DNA from: Fistularia commersonii
Taxonomy: Eukaryota > Chordata > Actinopteri > Syngnathiformes > Fistulariidae
Length of the DNA: 64,000 nucleotides
Direction: 5' to 3'
Assembly: GCA_037954325.1 (NCBI GenBank)
Contig: JBBMNZ010000026.1
Span: 1,039,501-1,103,500, forward strand
This document shows, one piece after another, positions 1 through 35,870 of this stretch (position 1 is its first letter; each line of letters begins with the position of its first letter). The notes beneath the pieces were generated by a model, which searched no databases, was not told the DNA's origin, and saw nothing but the letters and a program-made list of their open reading frames with translations. Position numbers and translations under genes: made by a program.

Positions 1-2
1 AG

Positions 3-23631
<23,629 letters not shown>

Positions 23632-26375
23632 ACCGACACGACGTCCTATCCGCTCAACTGAACAATGTGAAGTGTGTTGTTTCTTTTCTTTTTGTTTTTG
23701 TTTTGTGATGGAGCCAAACTCTCGGCAGAAATGTTTTAACTCCAGATGGCAGGGGAGGGGCGGGGCGGGTCGGGGAGCTCTCGCGAGTTATTACAAAACG
23801 GGAGGACGCCAAAGAAGAAAAACGCGTAAATGAAGTGCGGCGTTCCCGACGGAGGATTTCTCGACTTCTGCTCAGCCAGGGAGCGACCTTGCGGCGGCGT
23901 GGTCGCGCCGGCTGAATTCTGAGTTGTAGTGCGAGGCCAAACGGGCACAGGGTAACTACGCAGGGCACATTAGGAATAGACCGCAGGTGAGATTTCCCTT
24001 CCGCTGCCCTTTGGGCTCTGCTGAACAGCACATGGACACAAGACTGACTCTTTCTTTTTTGCACAGAGTCTAAAAAGCTGCAGGACGATCTTCGGTATCC
24101 CCTCCTCTTAGCTCGTATCGGCGAAGCGATCGGGCAGCGGACGCTCCCCTGGCAATGGACCGTAAGTGCATCTGACACGGACGATCAGTGTTTCCTGTAG
24201 GGGTTTGACTGCCAGTGGAAACCATGCAAAGCACAGACCGTAGATCAAGGACGCCCGCACGTTCTGCCGGGTCGTCGGGGTTTATATCATTTTTTCTTTT
24301 TTGTCACTCTCTTTCTCTCTCTCATGACGCAGCCTTCTCGGGAGCAATTTTCGTCTTTCCGTCGATCAAACCGCATTTTAGGAATCACGGGATGCCGCCG
24401 CCTGCACATCGAATCCCTTTCCCCGTTTCATCACACGCATTTTAGCCCCACGCCGTTCTCCAAGCGGGCAGCGGCGTGATTTTATAAAACCGGAAGTACG
24501 CGGGGGAAATTCCAAGTTGTGCTTCATCGTTTTGGAAAACAGGCCGGCATTACGTTCAGGCGAAGGTGCTCCCGCCACTCTTGTGTTCTGACTCTCATTT
24601 TTTAAAAATAGCGGCTTTAGTTAGCTAGCTTCCGATTGGCTCCGCTTAGTACAGATTTCTAACCGCGAGCTCGGCTCTGACAGAGACCCGCTTTCCCTCG
24701 GATTCTCCGACATTCTTGTATTTATTGACATTTTCAGGAGTGCGTTACTTGAGACTAGCATCTCCAGCCGCTGGATGCTAAGTTGCGCTAAGTGGACGCT
24801 AGCTAGCCGTGGTGTTTGGAGACTCCTTTCTCAAAGGTCAAAGGTCAGCAAGAGGCGAGTAGGAACGTGTCACTTTAGTTTACATGTGTGCGGTGATATC
24901 CTAATTTATGTGGAGCAATCCCAATGCGTCACTCTATTTGCACATAAAGATTAAGCTAAATTATATGTAGATTATTGCATATAACTACGAGGCTGGACGT
25001 CAATAAAGCTGACTAAGTCAAGTCTTTGGAAGAATAATGTAAATAGTGCAATGTTTCTTTTTTTTTCGGCCTAGATTTAACCAGTGGTATTATTAAGTGT
25101 CCTTAATCTGAAAACTACTACTGCCATGTTGGCAAAGTACTAGTTCTTTTGGTCCTGATAATAGCGATTATCATCGATATAAAGTTGCACAAAGTAGCTT
25201 CGATTGACAGCGCTCTCATTCTGGCTGCATTTAGTTTTTTGGGGGAAAAAAAAAAGTCCGTATTGAGCCGAAAGCCGTGCGGCGAGAACCTTTGCCGTCG
25301 ACCACGGAGGGTCAAGGGTTCAGAAGCTGCTGGACGGGTTTTAACTGATCTTGTAGTTTGGTGAAGACACCTTTTATTCCAGTGACAGTGCACTTCCCCT
25401 TCAAACTTACATTTGTTTGAAAAACTGCCTTGGTAACAACATTATTTGCCTTGTAGTTACCTTTTTTTTTTTTTTATTTAACCGACAGGTTTTGCTTTAC
25501 AGTTTGTTTCTGTCAAAGGTTATCGTCATGACCTTTAAAATCATTAACATGCAAATGCAGCAGGACGCCTCCGGTAAACGCTCGCAGCTGCGATTCCAGA
25601 CAGGCTTGTGTGAGGACACGTCTTCCCCGGAAAGGAGGGTCGGTCCTTTTAGCCGAGAGCGAATGACCCACTGAACCTTGTGCTGCTATAGGAAAAGAAA
25701 TGTACATTAGCTACGGCTTCAGGGAGGATTAAACTGAGGAAAACCTTTTCAACGGAGCTGTTTTATTGCGAGCTTACGTCTAAACACAGATCCGTAACCG
25801 AGGCTTTTCGCTATAATAAATACACGGATGGTCATTTTATCCAGAACAATTCTATATATAGGTATATTTATCAAATGTGTTCATATGTAGGGACGCCAGT
25901 AGCTCAAAAGGCAGATACAATTTTATTTCCTGGTTGCTATTTCATTCCCATCGATCGCAGTCACATGGGTCCGAACAATCGGTGAAATTCTTGTTTTTTT
26001 TTTTTTTCCCCTCCTCGGTTTAATGGTTGGATCATGTATAATCCTTGACTCTACTGAAGAATCTCTCTCGCCACATCCAGAATATGTTGTCTTAACAGAG
26101 ACTCGAGAATGAAATAAATTTTATCAAAATCTCTGCTTTATTTTCCTTTCAAAGAGTCACCTCGTTCGTAGCCGTCTCCTTTTCCTAGCGGGGTTTCGCT
26201 CGAATCCCCGCGCTCTTTATTCAAACCTTTTTTTGTTTGTTTGTTTGTTTGTTTTTCCTCCATCTTGCCAATGTGAATTTGATCAGATAATCAGATTTTA
26301 TAATGAAATTAATTGTGTAAAATTTGTATTATATCCACAATGTACCTATGTAATAAAAAAAAACTCACAACAACC
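23632..26375 (+). other. dmxl1: dmxl1 3' UTR / downstream region with candidate poly(A) signals
   Basis: No coding signal follows the stop at 23631. AATAAA motifs in the sense direction lie at 25002-25007 and 26112-26117, and at about 26352, where the sequence becomes AT-rich and runs into an A-tract. Any could end the transcript, and the last fits the sharp change in sequence character. UTR extent is inferred from motifs only. Confidence 0.5.
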
Positions 26376-27757
26376 AAAGTTAAGAGCAGATGCTCTGCCA
26401 CATTGAAAGCTGTGTGTTTTTGAAATCAACTGCCTCGGCTTCGTTCAGAAAATCTAAATTTGTCCGCGTTCACGTTTAACAGGGATATTAAGGTTGGACG
26501 GCACAGCTGACATGAAAACAGAGACAAGACCTGCTAGTCTGAGCAACTTTTATTCTCGTAAAAGAGCAAAGTTAGTTTTCGACATTATTGCAAAGATTTT
26601 TAGAAAGTTATCATTTCCATATTACATTTCTGTGGATTTCCCGAAGGCTCTGCAGTCTTAACCGCCGTGACTTGAACATTTCTACCTCGATAAGAAGGAC
26701 AATTAGTGAAAATGATTGGTTTTGATTATACTCGTTGAGCTAATTGTATTTGAGCGGGACGGAACGACGCTAGCGGCTTCGACGAGTCAAACCCTACGAG
26801 CTCTTCTCTTTGGAAGCAGGTTTTTCTTAAGGGCACAAATCAGAAATGACACTTCCCTGGATTCATCCGTCAAAGGACTCGCGTTAGCAAAGACATCCAG
26901 GTAACTGGGTGAGTCCTCAGCTCCTGTACGGACCAGTGCTTCTGCTAATGAAGCCTCCTTGTCCCACAGAGAATGAGGCGCTTCCTCCTGCAAATGCTAA
27001 TTACGCGGGGATTATGAGAGAATTATGCCAGGTCTGAAAATTTGTTGCCATCCCTTTCAAGAGGGTATAGTTTTAAATAAAAAAAAAATGAATTCTCTGA
27101 TGAAGCCAATCGAATCGGTTTCTTATCGGTTTGGTTGTTTAGGAAATGCAGAACTTTGTCATCTAGATTTATACCCCATCATTTCTCTGCTGCAGTTTCT
27201 CCCGTTAGATTTCAAACAGACCTAACAAATATGCCCTTTTCCTTCCCCCAAGGTGGAGTTTCCATAAAGCTGAGGGTTTTTTTTTTCCTCAGAGAAAAAG
27301 GGTTAATGGATGCGAGTTCTGTTGCAGTCGGGGTTGTGGAATTGGATGCAGGACAAAGCGCCGCCGGGATGCCCGCGACTTCGGCATCACTTCCGATTAG
27401 CGGTTTCAAACGGGAGCTGAACAGAAGACGGGAGGTAACGCTCCGTCTTCCTGTCCAATGAGTCAGTTGACAGATGAAGTGTGAAAGATCCGAGTGCAAA
27501 AGACTGACTGTTATTTTATCCTTTAATAAGCGAACAAGCCGCGTCCTGCGTTAGCTGGACAGAATTATCGATACAATCACAAGATAATCTTTCCTGACCC
27601 GAAAAGGACACCGGTGGCGCCGAGGACAACCTCAGGGAAAAAAAACAGGTTCACTTTCTTTCACCGAGTCCAGTTGGGATCAGTGTGAGGCGTCGGTCGG
27701 CAGATGGGGATGGAAAAGGTCTGGTACCGAAACGACCCGATGGGCTGACGGAGGCGC
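26376..27757 (-). other. hsd17b4: dmxl1-hsd17b4 tail-to-tail interval; hsd17b4 3' UTR candidate
   Basis: No gene is recognisable here. In hsd17b4 orientation, ATTAAA at 27522-27527 (plus-strand TTTAAT) would give a 3' UTR of about 240 nt. A canonical AATAAA lies at 26549-26554 (plus-strand TTTATT), which would extend it to near the last dmxl1 signal. Nothing resembling TNFAIP8 was seen in either strand. Confidence 0.45.
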
Positions 27758-28920
27758 TCACAGCTTGGCGTAATCCTTCAGGATGACCTCCAGCTTCTGA
27801 CTCAGCATGATGTTCCCTCTAATCTTCAGCTTGCCGGAGAAGAACGCCTGCGAAGACAAACAGGCACGCTCTTGAGGTTTGTAATTGTAAAAAAAAAAGA
27901 AAAAGCATCGCATTGAATCATAAACACCTTTGAGGCAAAGTCACCTTATTTCTCTTTTCGATTAAGAAAGTCATTTTGCACTTTGGTTTCTTCCCACGAC
28001 ATGCTACATGTTTGTGCTACAGTCTCTGGAAGTTATGCTAAGCTAACGGCAGCTCCACTCTGCACCCTCGCCGCCGGACGTCTCCAAAGCCGACGGCGGA
28101 GTCAAACCAGGTCGTCGCCACTCGGGGCTTCATCCGTTCCTCCAAGCGGGTTCTTGCGCAGAACGGCCTGCACGTTGCTCTTCTGTCAGCCATGACGAAA
28201 CACTGCCATTTCACGAGATTCCTCGCTGAGCGGACGAGTCGGCGGCTCACGGCCGGTCGGGATCCATCACCGGACGCCGGCTGCGCCGACCCCGTGCGGA
28301 CGGTCGGCCGTGCCCTTTTCAACTCCGCCGACTAATCCGTCCCGGGCCGTCCTTTCATGGTTCGGGAGGCTGGAAAAGACCCTGCCTGAGGGACCTTCGG
28401 GACGGCAGCCTCTTTGTAAAGAGCATCACGCGCGCCTTCGATCAATATCAAGTGCTCCGCGAAGCATATAAATATCGCGGGAGTGACGGCCGCTCGGCCC
28501 GGAAGATGAGATGCTACTGACGCGGCGAGCGGCGTCCATTGATTACCGGCACTGAGTGCACTCTGAACTGCACTTGACGGATCGCGGACTCCTTCCTTAT
28601 CTGAGCAGATGCCATCACGCGGGAAGTCGCCAGGGATTGATGAGCCTTTCGAAGGTCCTTCGCTTCCATTCCAGAGCGCGAGGAGGGGTTTCGCCACATT
28701 CCGGTGGTTTCTTCTCGTCGAAAGCCCCCTTTCGAACAAGCTCGCGGCCAACACACGACCGGCCGGCGTCTTTTCTCACCTGCTGAGGGTTGAGCTTCCC
28801 GAGCACCACGTCCATGAAGTCTCCGTCGGACAGGGTGAGGGTCACGTCGGCCTTGCCGCCGTACGGGCCTTTATGCAGAGCGCCGGCGCCGTTCTTCAGA
28901 TCGATAGCTGCAGGAAGACA

Positions 28921-28951
<31 letters not shown>

Positions 28952-29925
28952 TCAGCGTGGTGGCGGGGAGGAGGTGTCGACGCTCATCTACGGGATCGTC
29001 CTGAGCAAATCAACGCTCCGTTCAGGACCAAACTACTTAGTTGGGGTGGAAATTGGCGATTTGGTATCACAATTTTTGGTATCTCAGAGGTTTTGTTGAG
29101 TGGATCAACCAGAACCGCCTCCTGCTCATCGTCTCCAGGACCACGTGGTTGTGGACTCAAACTGGACTGGTCACTCAACACTGATGCTCTCCTCAGGAAG
29201 GGTTCTTCCAGGATGTTCTTCCTGAGGAGACTGAGGTCGTTCCTCAAGACCTTCCACCAGTCTGTGGTAGCCCCACGCTCTTCTTGGGAATAGCGTGCAC
29301 GGTGGGGCGGAGCCGGGACCGCTGAGGTCAACAGGCTTGACGAGATAGAGAGGAAAGCCTGCTCGGCGGCGGGACCGAACCTGGACCATCTGGAGTCGGC
29401 GGCAGTGGGTGGGGTGAAGGTCAAACCGGGAGCGCCGCCGCACCACCGCCATCAGCCTTCAGCTGATGCTTCATCAAACCCCGACACAGAACCCGGAGCT
29501 TCAGACGCTCCCGGCCCGCACACACCCTGCCTTTCTTTATCCACTTCATTGCTATTTATATTGTCATTTAGTTCCGGTCGTGTATTTTCCAGCCTGACCG
29601 CTCGTCCGTTGTTACCCCTGATGTCGCTGCCGTCTATTTATTCCTGGATGTCTTGCTATCTTCCGTCTCTCTATTTATATTTTGACATTATAACTGTTAC
29701 GCTGCTGTGACAAAGGAATTCTTTTTTTTTTTTGCAGAAATCAACACCGCCGTCATGGCGCTTGTACGGCGGCCACGTGCACTCACTCCACTGGGCCACC
29801 TTCTTGCCGTCCTTTGTGATCTCCCAGCCGAACACGGCGTTCACCTTCTTCACCAGCTCCGGTCCAACGTCCTTAATGCGACGGCCGATCTCTGCAAACA
29901 CCAAGTCGCTCTGAGAGCCTTCCCC
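27758..29925 (-). CDS. hsd17b4: hsd17b4 exons 23-25: SCP2 sterol-carrier domain and PTS1
   Basis: Exon 23 (29925-29787) reads LVFAEIGRRIKDVGPELVKK. Exon 24 (28907-28780) reads VTLTLSDGDFMDVVLGKLNP. Exon 25 (27847-27758) reads FFSGKLKIRGNIMLSQKLEV and ends DYAKL, stop TGA. This is the lipid-binding SCP2 fold of about 110 residues with the C-terminal tripeptide AKL for PEX5 import. The acceptor of exon 23 is formed by a (TG)20 tract, and that of exon 24 follows a C28 tract. Confidence 0.96.
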
Positions 29926-29970
<45 letters not shown>

Positions 29971-32900
29971 ACGGTCCATTTGCACTGGGCCCAAGCAGGT
30001 TAATCCCCCAAAGAAAACCAAGCTTGAACTCCAGTCTAATCTGTGGACACACAATCTACTGCGTGTCATTCCAGTGGGAGGAAGAAGAAGAGGAGGAGGA
30101 GGAGGAGGAGGAGGAGGAGGACCTCCACTGCTGCTCGGCCGCCAGGACATTCTGTCCAGGCGTGGAGGATGGGATGTGCTGTGCAGATAGTTAAGCTGCC
30201 AGAGGTAAATGTTTAATCTCTGTCATCAAGCTTGATGAATAGAAATGACTTGATGGAAAAAGAAGTTGAGCAGAACGCACGCTTCCTGGTGAGGACACAA
30301 TGTTGCTGGCTGTGTTTTCAGAGCGGCTGTACCTGAGAAGGTGGAGGAGGAGGAGGAGGTGGTGTCTCCGGAGACGCCTCCGGCCCGGTGTGTAGGTCCA
30401 CGTAGGCCCCTGTCAGCACCACGGCGCCCGTCTCCTTCACCTGGGTGAGAGCGCAGACGTCAGAGCGGGAATCCCCTCCGGAGTTGCTGGCGCGCCGCCG
30501 CCGCCGCCGCCGCCGCGGTGAAGATCTAAGGAGATCTAACTGACTTTGCTCTGGATGTGAACCCTGCTGCCTTCCTTCCACATCTCCGTCTGCAGCGACT
30601 GGCCCGGCACCACCGGCTTCGCAAAGCGGACCTGACCAGGACAGAAGGTTCAGTGACAGTCAGATAAACTTTATTGAGCGTGAGAGTGAGTTACAAGTGT
30701 CAACAAATATGAATATAAATACAACTAGACAATTGGAAAGCAGCAAACAAAAACAAAAATCCACAAATAGACGGCAGAGGGGAGAAAAAAGGAAACGAGC
30801 GTGTAAAATGCGCAACCAAAACCGACGACGACATAAACAGAGCGACGGCGGCGACGAGAAGATTAAAATAAATCAACAGGAGCAGGAATAATCGCGGCGC
30901 GTTATTTTTCCCTCCCGCACGTGCACAGCTTCCACAGTGCAAAGGCCTCCGCGGTCTGACTTCTTCGGGAGGGTTTTGTCAAAGCGATTCTGAGCCTTTG
31001 TGCTTCAATCGCCGGCAGATCAGTAGCGCTTTCTGATCCGGATCTTCTGAGGCGCGAGCGTTCGGCTCACGGGCTCCGGCCGTCGCCTTCGCCGCACTCC
31101 GGATTCCTCCGGCGCCGTTTGTTTTTCCCCCGCCGCGGAGGGCCGAGCATCAGAACCCCTCCCCCGGTCCCGCGGGCGGCGTCTTTAAAATGCTAATGTG
31201 CGTTTTCATTAAAGCGGATCACGGTTCGTGTATTTCCAACCAGCTGGGCTGACCTGCGGCGAAGCGCCCGTTCCATGGCTTCCCTCCGCCAGTGCGGTCA
31301 TGAAATACAAGCAGGGATAAACGCAGGAGAGGCCCGTTTATTTCCCGGCGATAAATCGGCGGCGATACCGACCTTGGCGGCCTTGAATCTGGCCGGGTCG
31401 TTGTCGGCGTAGCGCTTGAGGACGTGCCTGACGGCGAAGCCGAAGGAGCAGAGGCCGTGCAGGATGGGCTTCTGGAAGCCTGGAGGTGGAGAGGGTGCGT
31501 TTGTGAGCGCGGACCGACGGAAAGGAGCGTCTTCTTCGGCGTCCGAGGCGCCACCTCACCTCCCGTGGCGGCGAAGGCCGGGTCGATGTGCAGCGGGTTC
31601 CAGTCCCCGCTCAGACGGTACAGGGCCGCCTGCCGAGGCCGGGGGACAGAGTCACCGGGAGCTCCGATGCATCTCTAATTCATAAAGGCCTGAACTTTCC
31701 GTACACAGACGCGGGACGCAATTAAATTCTCATGAAGAGACGCTAAAACCGGCTCTTTGAAGCGGTGGAGTCTTTCAACCGCTCGGGGGGACTTTTCCTT
31801 TAAATCCCTTTTCTTATCGGCTGCATCGAACACTCGCCGTTCCCTGTTTTTTTTTTTTTTTTCCTTGTTTTTGTTTTTCCAATCATGCACTGCAGATCCT
31901 CCGCCGCTTCACACCTTCACCTCCCGTCCGCGGCGTCGGCCGTCTCATCGCCGCGCCACGTTTGTTCGCGCTCGCAAACTCACCTGGTCTCTGGAGGTGG
32001 AGTCAATCACGACCACATCTGGCGCTCGCCGGGGCGGAGCCACCGGGGCCTAGAGGAGGAACACGGAGCCGGGGGTCATCAGAGAAGATAGAAGGCTTCC
32101 GTTTTGGTTTGGCGGAGACGAAAGGAAAACGTACCTTGGCTTTGGCGGAAGACCTGCTGCCCCCGAATCCTCCGGCTCCCACCACGAACACCGACCACTG
32201 GTTGTAGCAGATCAGGTCGTCTCCGTCGTAGGTGTTCGCTGTGAAGCGGCGTCGGGAGGAGGAGCATCCGCATCAGCTCCTTCACATCCACGCCTTCGTG
32301 CACGCTTTCCTAGATTTCACTTTCCGAACCGAGACGATCTATTTGGTGCGAACGTGAGGCGGGACGTCCGATCCGGACCGAGAGCGAGATACCGACCGCA
32401 GATCTTCTCCTTCAAGCCCTCAGGGTCCATCTAACCCTCAAACTTCCCGTCCTCCTGCCCTCCATCCATAAAGCTCCTCTCTGGTCCTCAAGACCTCGGC
32501 CTCCTTCAACCCAGATCTTCTCTTTCCATGTCCAAACCGTCTCCATCTAACTTTTCTCTCCGGAACACGACGGGCTCCTTCTCGATCCTCTCCGTCCTCC
32601 TCACCCCAAAGAGGAACCTCTGCATCTCCACCTTTCCTTTCATTCTGGCCGATGCTCTTCTATCTTCTACACTTTTCTCCACCGGCTCCGACCTGCCTGT
32701 TTCTTCCCATCTTCTCACGTGCGCTCTGGACCGCCGATCTTCAGCGAATCCGGCGTGAATCCGAAAAGCGGACGTTCTTGGACGATGTCTGGTAGCCCCT
32801 CATCCAGAGGAACATCAGCCGCCGCCGGAGGATCCTGGAAACTGCATCAGAAATCCCCCGCTGATCCCCCGAGAACCTTCTGGCGCCGCTTTATTCGTCA

Positions 32901-35831
32901 GAAGAATCTGACGGGGCCTGATCTCATCCGGCTCGAGGAGGAGGAACAGGAGTTCCTCTCGGTCCGAGACTCCAGGACCGTACGTGAGCTCTGGTTAATT
33001 CTTTCTCTGCTCGACGCAGGAGAGTGATGAAAACAAACCGATGTGAATTAAATAACACTCCGTCCTGCGGGGAGGAGGGGAGTCGCCATGAAGCTCCAGT
33101 GATTTTAGGGAGTTCCGCACATCGGGAACGCAGCTTCTGCCAGCAGGACCTCCTGACGCCTCATTTAGGAAGCGCTCGTAGCGACGGCGTGCAGGAACGG
33201 CGACGCAAAGAGGCGCCCAGCGGCCGGACCGCAGACATGGACTTCAGGAAGGTGACTCAGCGTGAAGCATTCAGCAGACAATTTCTCTGGATTTGTCAAT
33301 ATCGATCTTCATCTTTGGGCTTTTCTCTTCAGGGTCACCACAGCAGATCAACCTTCTCCATAGAACCTCCTCTCTCACACCAACTACATTCCGATTGGAG
33401 GTAGACCAGCAATTCCAGCAACCGTCTCGGACCTTCTCGCTAAAACGTCTAACCGATGGACTCCTTCCTGCTCCTCTCCATCCTGGTCCCTCCCAACGAG
33501 AACCTCAGCATCTTCATCTCCGCCACCTCCAGCTCTGCTTCCTGTCTCCTGGTCACGGTCAGTGTTTGTAGACCATCTCACCCACGTCTCCTCCACCTGT
33601 CCTTTCCTTCTGGCTGATGTTCTTCTATCTCAATAGAACCCCAGACACTTTTCTCCACCCGTTCCAACCTGCCGGAGCCCGTTGGTTCCCCTCTTCTCCA
33701 CGTTCTCCTGCGCTCTGGACCGTTGACCCCGAGGACTCGGGTCAATGTTGATGTCCGTTTGTAAAACTTGAGCTCAGAAACGTTCAATTCACCCCCAAAT
33801 TTCCAGCTCATTTCTAAATAAATGGACTAAATAAAGTTAATTGTTGGTGGTCGTCTGCCACGTTCATCCATGACATATCTCTATTTACACATTCTCCAGG
33901 ACGCCTTACGTATTATTTCATATTTTCTGCCCACCTCTCAACCGTTCCCAGCACACGCCACCTTTAGTTTTTGTATTCTACTGTATATAGTCTTTGTTTA
34001 TTTGTATCTATGTCCTTTATTACCGTTTGCACGCTTTTCTAGCCTATAATTCTGCTGTTTTCCATCTTAGGCTCCTGTCAGATAATGGTTTACGACCTGT
34101 CCTGAATGTCATATCAAGCTGTTTGATTATATTTAAACTAACATCGCATATGATGGACAAATTAGTGTTTCGTTCCTTTTTCCAGAATCATTTCATCGTC
34201 AGTTTCTCCACGTTTTCCATGTGACTAGCGAGTTGCTACAGGTTTTCTTATACCACAAAAAAAGACACACAACTCACCATCCAAGAGAATGAGAGCTCCG
34301 GATCCTTTGTCCAACACATCTGCGATGGTGGCCACAGAGGTGAGAGTCCCTGGAAGAACATCATCTTTACCCGTCAATAATGACACCAAGTCACGCCTCC
34401 CGGCAAGTTCTTAGCATTCCAATACTTGTCTGTCTGCTTGTAAATATTGTTAAATCAATAGTAACGGGAGGCGATTGACTCTGTAATTTCACTAAGGGGT
34501 ACCTGAAGTGGGCAGAGGTTTGTAGAGCTCTATGTACTGCTCCCCGTGCAGCACCTGTGGAAACACCGGATTTACAAACTGAGGTTTGATCCGGGAAAAC
34601 AACGGAGGCCCGAGCGACTCCGCAGCATTTCCTCACCCGCGTAAAATCGATATCCAGCCCGGGGAGGGAGGCCAGGCCGCCGTCTATCAAGGCGGCCTGC
34701 GAGGGGATGACCCCGAAGGTGGGCAGGCAGCAGAAGTCCGGATGGCGTTCGTACAGGAACCTGCAGGGACACCTCGCCGTTATCTCGGCGGGTCGGATAC
34801 GGCCGCGGCGGGGGATTTCAGACGCACCTGAGGTAGTCGGGCTCCTTGGTCGACATGCCGACGCCCAAAGCGTAGAGGATGCACTGCGTCGCCGTGAAGC
34901 TGAACGACATCGGGGGCAGTTTTTGTCCGACGGCCACGTCCTGACGCAGAGAGACGCCGGAATTAGGCCGTACATTTACCGACGGTTTTAAGCCAGAGAG
35001 CCCTTTCTGCTTCCCACGCATGGAGGACTTCACGAAGACTTCTCTCCAGTGTTGTGGAAAAAGCCAACTTTGAAGCACCGCCTTCAAAGACAAAGATCTC
35101 GCTTCACCTCGGCTTCGCCCGATACCTTCGTTTGTTCCCCGGCTGCGGCGCCGCACATCCAGATCCTGATTGAAAGTGGCGGCAGCGCTGGTGTGTCTCA
35201 CATCGGGGTCAACGAGAGGCTGGTCCAATAATCCCGACGGGTCACACGTTACCGGGGCGACGGCGCCGCCAGCTGAGATGCCGTGACTCGCTGCGGTTTT
35301 GATGTTTACTTTTGCATAAACCTTTCATGAAAACACAAAGCCGGTCGTCCCAAAGGGCTCGTGGTCTGCGGATCATCCGGGGGACCGTGAACGCTCGCTT
35401 TTTTGCACAATAGGATGAATTCCAGTCCGTGTGCGGAAACCTCGGAGGCCGTGATGGCGGCGTGTTCATCGTGCGGCGAGAGACGTGAGTGTGTTCGGCG
35501 TGTTATTCTAAGGCCGTCGTTAAAGTATGGCTGTTATTCTGGGAAGCCGTCTGCCGGAGTGCGAACTGAACTACGCAATTTCAATTTCTCAACCGCGCTC
35601 GCCGCCCATGTGGAGCATTTCCTCTGCGTGCGTGTGATAAATGGGAACACGGGACGGAAAAAGGCCGAACGTAAATGTGTAAATGCGCTAAGATGAGCAG
35701 CCGGGTGGCGTTCCACCCTACTTATTGATAAAACGCACCATTAAACCCTCAGAGGCTGAGAAACACGTCGCATTAAGTTGGAAAATACAGCGCGGTCAGC
35801 GACTTGTAACAGGGCCGCAGACAGCAACAAC

Positions 35832-35870
<39 letters not shown>

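Noticed and set aside
26186..26220. tRNA-like T-arm (GCGGGG...CCCCGC with TTCGCTCGAAT)
   Set aside because: The loop is too long, and no D-arm, anticodon arm or acceptor stem could be matched around it.
23632..27757. tnfaip8 expected from human synteny
   Set aside because: No frame on either strand resembles the single coding exon of this family.
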